64,000 bases of DNA from Macrobrachium rosenbergii (GCF_040412425.1 NC_089741.1:37133039-37197038), one strand, 5' to 3'. Positions 49,592-62,782 are shown, numbered from the stretch's first letter. Numbers and translations: made by a program. Notes: generated from the sequence alone by a model not told the origin.

Positions 49592-49832
49592 TATTGAATT
49601 CTCAAAAGTACAATGACTTAAGGCCTGCCAAGATTATTTTGGAGCAATTAAAAGGCTACACCAGTCATACATTGAAAGATCCACAAAGCAACAAAATCAT
49701 ACCTGTTATCACTTCTCAAGGTACCATGACTTAGTCAAGGCCTGTCATGACCATTTTGGAGTAATTAAAGGCTACCACCAGTTATACACTTAAAGATCCA
49801 CAGAGCAACAAAATCAAACCTATTATCACATA
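49592..49832. repeat. Tandem duplication, ~120-bp unit
   Basis: 'acaatgacttaaggcctgcc', 'attttggagcaattaaa', 'ggctaca', 'aaagatccacaaagcaacaa' and 'ctgttatcac' are repeated colinearly, starting near 49610 and 49726. Confidence 0.85.
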
Positions 49833-50839
49833 TTCCCCAAAGCAGTACCACCTCTACTAAAGCACCTCATCAGGGCATGCTTCTCCAATTCTAAAAGCCA
49901 ACACACAGCTCAATAAACCGATACAATGATTCCATTGTTTACAAACCTTCAGAGGAAGCATGTGAACACCTGAAGTCAATGCACTGTCATAAAATGACTT
50001 AACATTTGAACTGACAAAGTGTTCTGTAACTTCTGTAAGAAATGGTAATTAGCATCTCCACAGGATCTAATTCATCTAAATCTTATCAAGCTTTTCTGTG
50101 GAATATTTTCATAATAATAATAAGGTTACCCAAGACGAGGGCAACTTCCTCATCCCACTGAATGACAAGAAAATCATCCTTCTAAAATTCATGTTTTGCA
50201 TAAGTGAAGTCTTGATATGACCTCACACAGCCTCAAAATCCCATCATGCCTTTAGGGGAAGGTATTTGGTGATAGTATAATGCCCTGTATAACAACTTTA
50301 ACAATAAATATATCCAAGGCCACATTATTATACATTACACTTGTCAAAGATCCTAGTCAATTTCGGGACAAAGATATAAAAATTGCTCCTATTTAACACA
50401 CCCATTTCACCTAATTACTGTCTATGTAATGAACTTGCAAGTTTCTCACACACTTCTAAAACGCCCATAGTGGTATTTATCCCTCCTTTATTTCAAGTAC
50501 ACGAACGGAATGTGAGCCCAAGACGAGAAAGTGTTTAGGCCCCAGCTGGTACCCCCTTTTGGAACGACAGTATGTGTCCGAAACAGAATTAAAGTATTGT
50601 CATATACTTGGCCAAAGGATAACATTTTACTTTCCAAATCATCTGATAAGACTTACTTAAAGAGCTTTTAAGACATCTAGCAGGATATAAATGACTCTGA
50701 ATTGCTTCAAAATCTTGTGGAACATTGTTATGTCAATTACTTTAGAAAAACCAAGTTATTATACAGGTAATCAAATCCAACATCAGCAAAAACATTACAA
50801 ATTCTAAGAAAATGAAATTTCTAATCTTGATAAATGATG
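49833..50839. other. Interior of the long inverted repeat, non-coding
   Basis: AT-rich. No gene or repeat recognised. Confidence 0.45.
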
Positions 50840-51750
50840 TTTACAAGTTAAAATTTTCCATATTGCATCACCAAATTTATATCTACTTGGTCAAGAAATA
50901 GTATTTTAAACAACGAAATCTAATCATTAACCTGTAAGTAAAATATGGCAGTTCAGAATAAAAATTTCCGAGTGTGAGATTATAAATTTGAAGTCATGAT
51001 ATAGAAGTATTTTAGCATCCAGCCATACAAAGTAATTTAAAGTCAGTTATCCATAATGAAAGTAATTCAGTCATATATACAAATATCTCTGAAGACAAGA
51101 ACAAATGACCCTATCCACAAATATTTATAATTATAAATTGGTCCACAGACCCTAAGGGACGAATTCTGCCAGCTACAAAGCCAATGGCAGTGTGTCTGAC
51201 ACATTCGAAAATACACAAATCAATAATCAGTTGTCTTTTGCATAGTGTTTCTCGGTTTTCTGCCAGATTACATATAAGACATTTTTCCTGTAACACAACG
51301 TAAGAGAAATTCTTGTGTGACATCTCAAGAAAAACCATAAACAGAATGTCGAAATGTCTAAACATAATAGATTTCCTGACACGTTATCCATAGAAAAATG
51401 AAATGGTGTTTCTTGGCCATTACACATCAGTACAAAAGTTCAGTCTCACTACGCCAGTTCATAGGACAATCAAGCATTTCCCTAAGTGCAAATACAGTTG
51501 CGAGATGAACATAAGCTAAGGCTAGTCTCAGGGTAACCTTATCCCTCAACCCCTGTCGACTCCTGTACATATATAAGCCTTTCTTACACATTTGAAAGCG
51601 TCTGCCACTCTTCAGCAGTACTGGAACACATCTGGAAAGCATATAAGGAAGTATATCAAATACTTTTCCCCATCTCGCCAATCAGCTGTCAGCTTAGAAA
51701 AACGGCTCTTTGACCGGCCTCGAAACTGATGACAGATTGGTTATCGAGGG
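50840..51750 (-). repeat. Right arm of the long inverted repeat
   Basis: Reverse complement of 43612-44800 (landmarks given there). The outer edge is about 51745, where similarity stops after 'taaccaatctg' plus a short 'gccctcg' match. It contains the minus-strand open run 51427-51681 (from a TTG), matching a broken frame in the left arm. No protein family recognised. Confidence 0.82.
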
Positions 51751-52632
51751 CCACTCCCTCCACGGGGCCACTCCCTCCAAGGAGTCCTATATTTTGAATA
51801 TTTCCAGATAGCTATTTACAATTTTTCCAGTTTTCTATCTACACAATGTATATACATAAGGACTTCTGTACTTCAACTACAGTAATTCAAATAGATTTCT
51901 TTAGGCTGCTCAGGCTTATAGCTTAATATTTAAAGACACTGCTCTAGTTCTCACTTATCCTTTGTCTAAAAATGAGAAGAGATAAAACTCGCAACTTGGA
52001 TCATGGCATTAAACATCGAGTGCTTAAAATTTACGACGCAAAATTGAGAATTCAGTTCAGAATTTGTTGAACGCAAATATCCTAACACCCAAAATTTACC
52101 CCAGTTCTACTCCCTGACAAAACAAGTTCTAAGTATCTGTGATCATCACCAAGTAAACAGACAAGAACAGTCACGAGTGAGATTCTTAAGGTTGAAGGTA
52201 AGATTGAAAATATTCAGAGCATTAAGAAGAAACAGCAAAAGCATCCCAATAGTATACAGGTTTTATCTAGTTATCTAGTGATTCAAGACACCTACCCAAA
52301 AGTGTCTAGTGTGTAGTGAACTGCAAAGCGTGTACAGTGGAAAGGAAGGCTTCATTCAGCAATGGATTTCAAGAAGCATGTCGAGACTTCAGCAAAACAA
52401 AGTGATCAGGACTGTTTTAATAATGTATTAGGGAGGATGTTTTCAGAGTCTGTAAAATGTACAGGGTGTTTAAAACAAGAGTAAGATATGTAAAATGTAC
52501 AGGGTCTAATTATGTTTTAATAATGAGAAGAGAGAGGAGAGTAAGATAGAAGAGAGAAATGGTATAATATATATATATATATATCTATAGCAAACATTGA
52601 AATTTCGTTAAGATATAGTGATGTAATAGAGC

Positions 52633-52669
<37 letters not shown>

Positions 52670-54189
52670 AGAGATATAGAGAGATAATTTTACAAATATA
52701 TATATATAATTTACAAAATATATTACATTTATATATATATTTCTGTAACAACCAGCACTGGAAAGAATTATTACATTTCCAAAAGTCTGCAAGTTTTATA
52801 TATAGCATATTAAGGCCCTCTATATATACATATAAGTCATATATATATATACGGACAAATTAACAATACCTTTGGCAAAGTGATGGCTAAGAGACTTTAT
52901 GAGAACTGAGAGCAGAAAAATAGAAATACCGAAGTCCTGTAAATTTCTAAATCAAAATGTACAATTTATACGGATATTTCCATTGTCTAATGCCAAGTTA
53001 CATTTTAATTTTAGAGCTAATTGCAAGTTGATAACGTTACTGAATTTAAATGGGAATTGTTAAACAAAGTTTCTAATTGCAAATTGACAAGTTAAAATTG
53101 AAAAATTTTAATCAAGAGTGAACAATTATAAACCTAAAAAAATTAATAAATAAATAATTTCCCATATGTCAAGACACTGTAGCATCAAGAGATCCTAAAT
53201 TTACGAAACGTACAAATCCTAACGAATATTCTATTATTATTTTTCAAAGTTCATTTACGTTTATAAAACCAAAGCATCTCGGATATTTCATCACAAAACG
53301 CTAATTACAAACATTTACTGAAATAACTGTTCATAAGCCAAGACAAACCCCTTCATTAAAATTTCACCTTTTTATAACTATAACTATAATCATTTTACAT
53401 GAGTAAAAGCCACACTAATACAAATGAAGAGTGAAAAATACAGTCTCTCATTTACATATCAATTCAACAACAACTAAATAACTTTACATGGCTACTTATA
53501 TGGCTTCATATAATCCAACAACAACTAAATAACTTCACTTTTACTTCCTATCAGTTCCATTAAGTCTTGTCACATTCCATCGTCTATTTTCCCTGGCTAG
53601 ATCCCCCCTTTTCATAGACAATTAACATCTTCGTGAAAGCAAAGTTAAAAGCTAAAAAGTTAAAGTTGTTGGTGTCAGTCCAGTGAAACAGCTTAATAAT
53701 GATAGATGATTAAATAGCAACCTTCTCATAGCTGGAAGATGAATTTCCTTTGATCAACTAAGGACCTGGAAATGATAATAAAGGATTTCAGTCCTTCTAG
53801 AAAGTATACCTGTCACTACAACATTAACAAGTATGACCCTTTCTCTTCACTGAGTTAACTTATTGATTCTACCTGAAATAATTTTTTATTGATACCAACC
53901 TACCCTTCAACTTACTCTTTTTAATCTTGAGTTGCCTTGGTAGTTCATATGCCAAGATCACCATTTTCTACAATACTATAAACCCTCAAGCAGCACTGAA
54001 TTTGAGTTAACAACCTGAAAACCCTTGTTAACAACATCAAACTAAGCAGCCCTGGAATTTTGCGTTTATGTGCACAAACCCCAACCTTCAATTTGAGTTT
54101 AATTATCAACAATACCATACTCATTGCCTACTTGGGAACCATCAAATGACAACATCAAATGACAACAGTGTTTGGAAGGTATCAAATGA
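51751..54189. other. AT-rich non-coding DNA
   Basis: Contains (GA)n at 52634-52665, TA-rich tracts at 52567-52583, 52698-52710 and 52840-52851, and a short direct repeat 'gtaaaatgtacagggt' at 52453 and 52492. Poly-purine 'gagaagagagaggagag' sits at 52524. No gene seen. Confidence 0.5.
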
Positions 54190-54465
54190 CAATATCACAA
54201 TCTGGTCCCAACAGTGTCCTTAAGATATTACTCACAGTTTGGAACCAACAAATGCCAACAGTGTCCCTTGAGATATTACTCACAATTTGGGAACAAATGA
54301 CAACAATATCCCTTAAGATATTACTCACAATTTGGGACCTTCAAATGACAACAATATCCCTTAAGATATTACTCACAATTTGGAACCTTCAAATGCCAAC
54401 AATGACCCTTAAGATATTACTGACAATTTGGGACCTTCAAATGCCAACAGTGTCTTGATATATGT
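54190..54465 (+). repeat. 48-bp tandem array
   Basis: The unit is 'aacaatatcccttaagatat', 'tactcacaatttggga', 'ccttcaaatgcc'. Units begin at 54210, 54257, 54301, 54349, 54397 and 54445. The later steps are exactly 48 bp (16 codons), so a plus-strand frame stays open (54159-54458, I-L-L-T-I-W repeats). There is no other sign that it is translated. Confidence 0.88.
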
Positions 54466-57400
54466 AGAAAAACCATGAAAATAATGCTCTTGATAAGACT
54501 CTCAGCAGTAATTACAGTGTTAATTTTTAATCAGTTTATGTTTAATGTTTAGCAAGATGCATTATTTTCATGGCAGCATTTAAATTCAATAGCCTATCAT
54601 TTAATCACTTTAAAATTGAGATAACTTTATGCTTGTCAAATCTGGATAAAATTTAATAAACTATATCCTGAATATTTCCTATACTGGATTGTACACATGT
54701 CAGATATCCCTTCTATATTAAACCAACCCTTTACGTATCTTCTGTCTAAGCATCAGTACCATTGATTTCTTAAGAACTAGAAGCTAGTACATACTACAAC
54801 AAATTATGATATAGGCCTTGAGAGTTGAAAAGGAAGATATAACTAAGTCCTACCAGAATTCCCTACCATGAGAAGCTAGTTTGACGGTATTTATAAGCCA
54901 TATATACAGAAAAAACTATCAGTAATCAACTGGAATTTTGTCAGAAATTTTATCTGTTCTATGTGGGTAAAGCTTCATAGGTTCTATGTCTCTAAATCAT
55001 CCTAAAAGTCACAGAGATATTTCTATAAAACATCAGTGAGCTAGTTCTTTGTAAGTACTTGTACTAGTTAACAGCTAGTATGAACTCTCAAAGTTAATTA
55101 GGATTATCTACCATTAACCTAACCCAAATAAAAATTAAGGATAAAAAATGTAACTTGGGCTGTGAGACTGCCAAACAAACATCTGATATTATGGCATTGC
55201 TGTAATATTGAGATATACTGGGATTACCTGATATCAGAACATTACAGTTAATATTCATCCCTGAACTGCCTAGCAACAAATATTCTCCTAAAAGAATTTT
55301 ATGGTAAAAATGTACAGTATCCTGATCAAAACAGTATTCTTTTGTGACTGATATTAGACTGAATGGGTTTATGAATCTGAAACATGCTGAGATAAACAAA
55401 GGACAAGCTGATGGCTGATATAAAACTAAAGGATACTTTAGATAAACTGTTTCTAATGTGTTCTAACCCACTTGATGGCTGATTTAAACTAAAGGATATT
55501 TAGATAAACTGTTTCCTAATGTGTCCTAATTCACATGAAGGCTGCTATTAAACATGTAGGAGACTTGGACAAATGTTCTGAACTGTCTTTCAATACAAAC
55601 ACGGAAGAAATTTAATTGAAATTTGTCCATCCTAAATCATACCAAGCAATTTGATAGCTGCCACTTAGTTGAAGAGAAATAAAGCAGAAACTGTGTATCC
55701 TGAACCATATTTAACTATCTAATAGCAAGATAGCTAACTGACCGTTCACTACCATTAAAATAATGATTAAATTGACCATTTATAAAGTTTAATACAAAAA
55801 AAAAAAGGTACTGAAGAATGCTTCTTTTGGTAGATTCTTGTAATATTCCTTCGGATTTCTAATATTCCACTTGCCAAATGTAGAATTTCTGCAAAAGAGA
55901 GAACAACGTTACCATCTCCTTTAAACTTCAAAATGTCTTTGCTTACAAGATACACAACTCAATGCTTAATTAGTTACAGCCAGGCACCGGGCTTCCTATA
56001 CCTGCCCCTGTTATTAAGATAAAGTACATATCACTGAACTTTACTTGCTAACAGTTGCAGTAAAAACGTAATAAAAGTTCTGATAGCAATGCAGACTCTG
56101 TTGATGTCCGTTCAATTCACTGCCTGCCATCTAAAAGGTACTGGAATCCTTGTAACTTTTATGTCTAAAACTCCAGAACCAAATTTGAGTTGTAAAATTC
56201 AACTTTCAAATGACACTATCACTGCCTTGTTGATTTCCCTTAAATTTATCTATTTTTTTATAGCAATCAATGTCAGTGGTTTATAGATCAACTTGCAGTT
56301 GTACAAAGTAACAGCAAGTGACATACCTAAAGACATTCTTCTCTGAACAAGTGCTTAGTTTGCTACATACAGCTGATTCGTCCAACATTTTAAGGCTAGC
56401 TGTGCCATTTCTATTACTCGTACTTTAATACGCTTTTTAAATGAAATTACTATCCATTACAGTATAGCTGTTACTGTACTGCTATTTCATACTCTCTGAA
56501 TAGTCCACACCTACAACTGAATCTCCTTCAAAGTCTCCTTCCAATTGTGTTCACTCAGAAATTTCCCAAACCCGAATACTTTTACTGTAGAGCAAATACC
56601 ACTTTTAAATTCTTGATAGCCCTACCACTCAGGGAATAATAAAGCTCCTATAGCCCTACTTTTTCATTCATATTTTTAAAATAAAGAATAACTTGAAGGT
56701 TACTCCCTACTAGTGGTCTCCTAAAAAGATGAAAAACAATTTTATGCCACCAAATACTTCAATACTCACCTTTGATAACCATTTGTCAAATTCCTTTCCT
56801 CTTGCATTGGTTTTTGGGAGGCTCTTCTATTAGCCCTCAGTTGGTTTATGAGGCGGATCCTCTCGCCAGCTTTTGGAAACAGTTTTATTGATAAACTAGT
56901 ACTCCTCTTATAACTTTCGAATCTCCTAAGTTCCTGGGGTAAATTGCTGGATAACCTGGTGTCCCGTGCATAAAATTTCGTTTTCTAATATTTTTATTGC
57001 CACCTGGTTCCACCAACTCTTATTCCTCCATGCTCTTACACGTAGGCAAACTTGCAGACAGTTAAGTCAAGTTTTTCATAAATATATTTAATTTTCTTGT
57101 TTTATATTTTATAGTAGCTTCGGGAAATTAAATACTCCTATATGCCCTTATGTCCTTAACACATGATTAAATTCATGGGTACCCTGCGACTGTAGTTAGT
57201 TTTTCATCTTTTATGTTGTTACTGAAACAAGTTTCCGTTGTTAGTACTATGTCACCAGTCTACTGTAAGTGTTTGTCATCTGTTCTCTTGTTTAAATAGT
57301 TCAGCTGGTTATTGGTTGACTGTTAAAAAATTACATTCTGATTTGATGCTCTTTCCATGCTCTTGTTTTCTTTAACTTCACTGTTTTTCCTGTGGCAAGT

Positions 57401-59015
57401 GGTCAGTGACATGATATAACAATTCAAGTTGCAATTGAATCTCTCAAATTGTGGTCTTTCCCACACTTTTCTTGCATTTAAACTGCTGTATTAAGTGTTA
57501 TCTGTCATGGCCTAGGCTATCACACCTGGGCACATCTCTGTTCAAGGACAATGTGCAAGTAAAAGTCAGAAGTAACTGCCTGCCTGCAGGATACTGACTT
57601 GTCAGCTCCCCTAGTTGTCCAATGACACCCAGGGTCTCACTGTTGCATTGCATGAGGATGCTGAGATTCTTATAGCAAGTGTTGCGTTGCAGAGGATTCC
57701 AACCAACAGAGCGGCAAGATCCATACTAGTGACCATTGTTGTTCTTGGGTGGGGAAGGCTGAAGAAGCAGCCCTTGGGGAATGCCACAGGTAGCAGTATG
57801 GTATTTCCTGAAGTGCAAGTTGTGCTGTGTGAGGTGCATACTCATGGAGTGGTATCCATGCTTACCTATCCTTGATTTAGTTGCCTGTTATCTCCAGGGA
57901 CTCAGCCTCTTCCGTTTGCGGTACATGAGCCTTTGGGAAGAGTGGCCGTCGTACAGGACTATGACGAGATAATGAAGTTGTGGGTCTCTGTTGGGTACAC
58001 TAACCATTAGCTAGCTTGCCTTCGCTAGTGGCTTGCTAAATGTTTTGGGTGTGACCGCAGCACAGCAAGCCACATACCCATCACTGTGGACTAGTGAACC
58101 CAAGGGACACACGACACGAGAAAGATGCTCAATTCTACAAGGTAAATCAGTGACTCATCATCCACATCTGTACTGTACATGGATGGATGGATCAAAGAAA
58201 TTCCCAGAGTTACTGCCTACACTATGAACAAACCCAGAGACAGGGGGACGGTCCTGCATACAACTGTTGGGAAAGAAAACCCTTTTGAGTTCGACTTTAG
58301 TCAGATATTGTAGACATGTCTTATTTATAAGCTTAATTTTCTTCACTGTAACTGAGATATTCAGTTAAAATCTTCGTGTTTTTGTTCCCTTTTCATCTGG
58401 AGTAATTTTGGCTATGGTCTTCTACCCATAATTTTTCTAAGCTTGTAGTATTACTGTTCTTGAAAAAGTCCATACCAGTACTTATTTTCACTCATGAAGT
58501 ACTGTGGTGATGAATCTACCAGGGAAAATAGTCTCAATAGAATGCAAAACTTCCTTGAATATGAAGTGATATAACTCCAACCTTCCCTTGTAACGAGTTG
58601 ATCAAGATATGGTAAATAATGGAAGTTGACTACTAAATTTCAGTTTATGCTAGAAAATGCAGCCTTGAATATCAGTTGTAAGGGCTCAGCTAAATGATGC
58701 AAATTTACTGAATATCAACTCCTTTTATAGGACTATATTATATGCAAATGAACTTTTGAACACAGTGTTATGCAAAACCTTTCACTTGGAATGTTAGTTG
58801 CTGTCAAAAACCTTTGAAACAAATCAGACTCTTAGGAACTGTACATGACAGTAGCATAGACACTTCAAGTTCCCTGATAAAACTGGTTATTGCCTTGATT
58901 CTTTTCTAGAAATCATGAGAGCAATACCACTTAAGATACTGTATAAGATAAATTCACATAATACAGCCATCCTTTTTAATAAGAGCTGTTTAGGAGAGGG
59001 TCTATTCCCTTCGTA

Positions 59016-59017
<2 letters not shown>
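54466..59017. other. AT-rich non-coding DNA; one less AT-rich island
   Basis: A ~72-bp unit ('tgatggctgatttaaactaa', 'aggatatttagataaactg') is duplicated at 55410-55550. The stretch 57480-58250 is less AT-rich and holds overlapping open runs (57615-57875, 57781-57972, 58033-58227). It may be a decayed coding or retroelement piece, but I recognise no motif. The remainder shows nothing. Confidence 0.4.
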
Positions 59018-59085
<68 letters not shown>

Positions 59086-59480
59086 TAGAAGATGAAACCT
59101 ATCCGTATGGAACAAGCCCATCACAGGGCCAGATGACTTGAAATTCAAGTTTCCAAGAATATTATTATTATTATTAGTGTATTATTATTATTATTATTAT
59201 ATTGTGTATTATTATTCAGAAGATGAACCCATTCCTTATGGAACAAGCCCATCACAGGGGCCATTGACTTGAAATTCAAGCTTGAAAGAAGCAACAGAAA
59301 GTAACAGGAAATACATACAGAAAGGAGAGATTAATTATCAGAAATGAAAAAGTAAATTAACAAATCATTAATAAATAGATAAAAATGTAAATCAATTATT
59401 ACAATACAAGAGGAATTTTTTTCAGGGTCAATTGTACGTTGCATCTTCGATTGAACTCTTTTCAAGTTCGATGGAGTATG
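59018..59480. repeat. (ATT)n tracts plus dispersed repeat C, two tandem copies
   Basis: (ATT)n at 59018-59084 and 59159-59215 is each followed by 'agaagatgaa', 'cctat/catt', 'atggaacaagcccatcacag' and 'gacttgaaattcaag'. The second copy continues through 'agtaacaggaaatac' and 'ttgcatcttcgattgaactc' to ~59480. A third copy stands at 62783-63060. An (ATT)n tract at one end and a shared body suggest a LINE 3' end or SINE tail. Confidence 0.8.
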
Positions 59481-59905
59481 ATGTATAATTAACAAGTAAA
59501 ATATGCGCTGAAGTTTCTTCGGCGCAATCGAGTTTTCTGTACAGCCACTACAGCGTATAATCAAGGCCACCGAAAATAGACCTATCTTTCGGTGGGCTCG
59601 AATATATCTGTATGATCGCAACCCATGAAATTTAACCACGGCCCCGGTGTTGGCTATCTATATCGCTGCCAGAAGCTCGATTATGGCTAAATTTAACAAC
59701 AAGATAAAATAAAAACTACTGAGGCTAAGGCTGCAATTTTTGTATGTTTGATGGTTGGAGGGTGGATGATCCAGCATGCCCAATTTGCAGCCCTCTGCTC
59801 AGTAATTTTCAAGATCTGAGGCGGACAGAAAAAGTGCGGATAAAAAAAGGTGCGGACGGACAGACAAAGCCGGCACAATAATTTTCTTTTAAAGAAAGCT
59901 AAAAA
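59481..59905 (+). repeat. Dispersed repeat D with internal inverted repeat
   Basis: A block of the kind I associate with decapod genomes: 'gcaacccatgaaatttaacc', 'acggccccgg', 'gccagaagctcgattatggc', 'aaaaactactgaggc', 'ggagggtggatgatc', 'gcggacagaaaaagtgcgg', 'gccggcacaataattttct'. It holds an inverted pair at 59705-59738 ('actactgaggct', 'ggctgcaatttt') and 59781-59812 ('aatttgcagcc', 'ctcagtaatttt'). One copy in this window. Its class (SINE, MITE or other) is not decided by the sequence. Confidence 0.55.
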
Positions 59906-60323
59906 GGATAAACAGTAAGCAGTAAAGAGTAAATATACGTCACAGTCACTAGCACACACATACTTCTTCATTTCTCAAATTCTCTCTTCTCTATCAACTT
60001 ATTTTCCGCTCGAGAAATATTTAATTCTCTCTCGTGATATTCAATCCACGTTCCCAGCCGAGTACAGTCCATCCGTCATCATTTTGCGGCGAACAAGAGG
60101 CAAAAGGTATGAATATTATAAGGCAATGTTTAGACGGAAATCTCGCTACTCTGAGATTCATCTTCATTTCAGTCAGCTAAACCGGATGGGGGGAGGAAGA
60201 GTCTCATCGCGGCTTTAGATATAGTAGCAGCGCTAATAGCGAAAAATGGGGGCCGTGTTTACCTTAATCCTCACGCACACTGACGGTTCAATATTCCGGA
60301 TTATGGGAGTGGTGTTTATGCTA
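59906..60323. other. Non-coding
   Basis: Nothing recognised apart from a few CTCTC islands at 59980-60035. Confidence 0.5.
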
Positions 60324-60649
60324 TGTTCTCTCTCGCTCTCTTTTTCTCTCTCTCTCTATCTCTCGTACTCTCTTTTTCTCTCGTTTTCTTCTTCCATTCT
60401 CTCCTTTGCGCGCGCTCTCTCTCTCTCTCGCTGTCTCTTTCACTCTCTTCCTCTCCTCTTTCTTTCTCTCTGTTCCCTTCTTTCTTTCTCTCTCCCCCTT
60501 TTTTTTTAGTCTCTCTCCTCTCTCTTTCCCTTTCTCTGTTTACCTCTCTCCCCCTTACTCTCTTTCTCAAACTCTCTTCCTCTCTTATTCTCTCTCTCTC
60601 TGTTTACCTCTCTCCCCCTTACTCTCTTTCTCAAACTCTCTTCCTCCCT

Positions 60650-60712
<63 letters not shown>

Positions 60713-60720
60713 CTCTCTCT
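60324..60720. repeat. CT-rich array with an internal ~55-bp duplication
   Basis: Almost 400 bp of pyrimidine-rich DNA. 'ctgtttacctctctccccct' followed by 'tactctctttctcaaactct' and 'cttcctc' occurs twice (60537 and 60600, 63 bp apart). It ends with a pure (CT)n of ~60 at 60651-60710. A short GA/AAG-rich purine stretch lies beyond at 60786-60840. Confidence 0.88.
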
Positions 60721-60914
60721 CATGTGGAAGATGAGTAGGGCCTAAGGCTCAACCGTATACTTTCTAGGATTTCCTTCCAGGTGACGATGAAGAGAGAAGA
60801 AGAAAGAAGAAGAGAAGAAAAGAAGAAAGAAGAAAGAAAAATCACCACTTTCTTCCCCACCCCTTGATATACTGTACTCACTCCATCTGATCCGCCATTT
60901 TCCGAGTGAGGGGA

Positions 60915-61530
60915 TGGCACTGACACTTACTTACAGTGGCACTTATTTATACTGGCACTTAGTTACACTGGCACTTACTCTCTTACACTGGCACTTACTT
61001 ACACTGGAAATTATTTACGCTGACACTTACACTGGCACTTTCTTACTCTGGGACTTACTTACACTGACACTATCACTAGAACTTACTTACTGTGACACTT
61101 TCTTACACTGACACTTCCAATGGCACTTACACTGGCACTTACTTATAGCGGCACTTACTTAAATTGACTCTTACTAACACTGGCACTTACATAAACTGAC
61201 ACTTACTTACACTGGCACTTACTATCACTGGCACTTACTAACACTGGCACTTATAATGGCACTTACTTACATTGACACTTACACTGGCACGCCTGAGTGG
61301 TACATTGCTTTAACACACTGGACTTACTTATACTAGCACTTGCACCCTTTGGCACTTGCCCTATACCGTACCACTTGCCCCACTACTGGCACTTGCCTAA
61401 AACTTATTATGCTGGCCGCCGCTGGGACTTACGTACACTGGCACTTACTTACACTGGCACGCCGCCTGTACCGTACATGCTGGCACTTACGTACACTGGC
61501 CCTTACTTACACTGGCCCTTACTTGCACGA
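60915..61530. repeat. Minisatellite, ~16-24 bp units
   Basis: The unit 'cacttacttacactgg' repeats about 35 times with variable length, for example 'cacttacactgg' and 'cacttactatcactgg', often 'tggcacttac' at the junction. Open frames (60914-61111, 61297-61563) are repeat artefacts. Confidence 0.92.
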
Positions 61531-61931
61531 GTGGACTCGAGGGAATTCATCACATATGTATGAAGAGCGCTCGAGTGGTCCATTCGGCAATGCATATTAA
61601 CTTTCACCCGGTAGTGTCCACTTGTTCCTGTAATACAATCATGTTCCGGACGTTCGCTATATCCCTTCTGGGTCGTGGGGCATATGATGCTATTTCCCGG
61701 GTGTAATTCTCCTTTTCCTCTACTGTTCTGGAGGAATTTTAGATAAAATATAGTCTGCAGACTTTACTGGGTATATCTCTGCCGTTCCTTGATTGTTCAG
61801 AAAAATTTGTAGTGAGTTCTAGTCTGCAGACTTTATGGGCTATAATTCCCTCGATTGTTTTAAAGAATTTGCGATCAAATATAGTCTGCAGACTATCAGT
61901 ACTATAAACTTACCGAGTCTGACTCAAGATA
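61531..61931. repeat. ~65-bp tandem repeat centred on a perfect palindrome
   Basis: The 12-bp palindrome 'agtctgcagact' occurs at 61752, 61821 and 61883. It follows 'gaattt..gat/gtaaaatat'-like DNA and precedes 'tttactgggtata'/'tttatgggctata', so a three-unit array of 62-69 bp runs from about 61725 to 61910. 61531-61724 shows nothing. Confidence 0.75.
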
Positions 61932-62090
61932 GATAGAATATAGGATTTAGACCAAAGGCCAACCGCTGGGACCTATGGTGTCATTCAGCGCTGAAACGGA
62001 ACTTGAGAGTAAGAAGGTTTGGTAGGTGTAACAGGAGGAAAACCTCGCAGTTGCACCATGAAACAATTGTTAGGAAGGGTTATGATGGGG
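61932..62090 (+). repeat. SINE-like repeat B, plus-strand copy
   Basis: 'agaatataggatttagacca', 'aaggccaaccgctgggacct', 'tcattcagcgctgaaacgga', 'ggtgtaacaggaggaaaacc' and 'tcgcagttgcaccatgaaac' are colinear with the minus copies at 32785-32935 and 42185-42362. No clear tRNA-like head is seen. Confidence 0.85.
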
Positions 62091-62224
62091 GTACACTCAA
62101 ACAGAGGTATGGCATTGCATGACGTTACAGTAATGTCGCACAATGATAGAAAGATGACACTGTTACTCCATTATTGTATTATTATTATTATTATTATTAT
62201 TGTGTGTGTGTTATTGTTATTGTG

Positions 62225-62760
62225 TATTATTGAAAGAAAACCCACAAGATTCCTGTGTATAACCTGTTTACTTGTAAATATTTACATATTACTTGAATCT
62301 CAGTACTTTCAGGTCTAAATGTGACCCTTTTCCAAAGGGATGTGTGAAGGTGGTCAGGCTGGTTCAGGCTCAGCAATCTTCTGGAACCAGCCTGACCACC
62401 TTCACTTCTCTTGAAGAGGTCACAGTTAGGATCAGGTCCCTAACATGACCCTTTTTCAGAGATGTGAAAGGTGGTCAGGCTGGTTCAAGGCTCAGCAATC
62501 TTCTTGAACCAGCCTGACCACCTTCATCTCTCTTGAAAAAGGAGGGTCACAGTTAGGATCAGGTCCTAACTGTGACCTTTCAGAAGATGTGAAAATGGCT
62601 CAAACAAGTTCAAACAACAATCTTCTTGAACCAGCCTCTTGGAAAACGGTCACAGTTAGGACCTGAAAAGTACTCAGATTCAACTAATGTGGCAATATTG
62701 ACAAGTAAACAAGTTATACACAGGAATCTTGTGGGTTCCTCTTTCCATCTTCAGAGGAAA
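62225..62760. repeat. Nested fold-back (palindromic) element, ~530 bp
   Basis: The outer arms are 62241-62275 and 62701-62735, where 23 bp ('cccacaagattcctgtgt' onward) pair perfectly and the next 12 with one mismatch. Pairing continues inward ('ttgaatct.agtact', 'ttcaggtc') to 62330/62650. Between them lie smaller hairpins: 62345-62365/62384-62404 (21 bp perfect), 62468-62489/62503-62524 (22 bp perfect) and 62545-62558/62564-62577 (14 bp perfect, 5-nt loop). A third, mutated hairpin is at 62590-62640. If transcribed it would form a long branched double strand. Confidence 0.9.
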
Positions 62761-62782
62761 ATTGAAAGAAGTTTTTGTTTGA

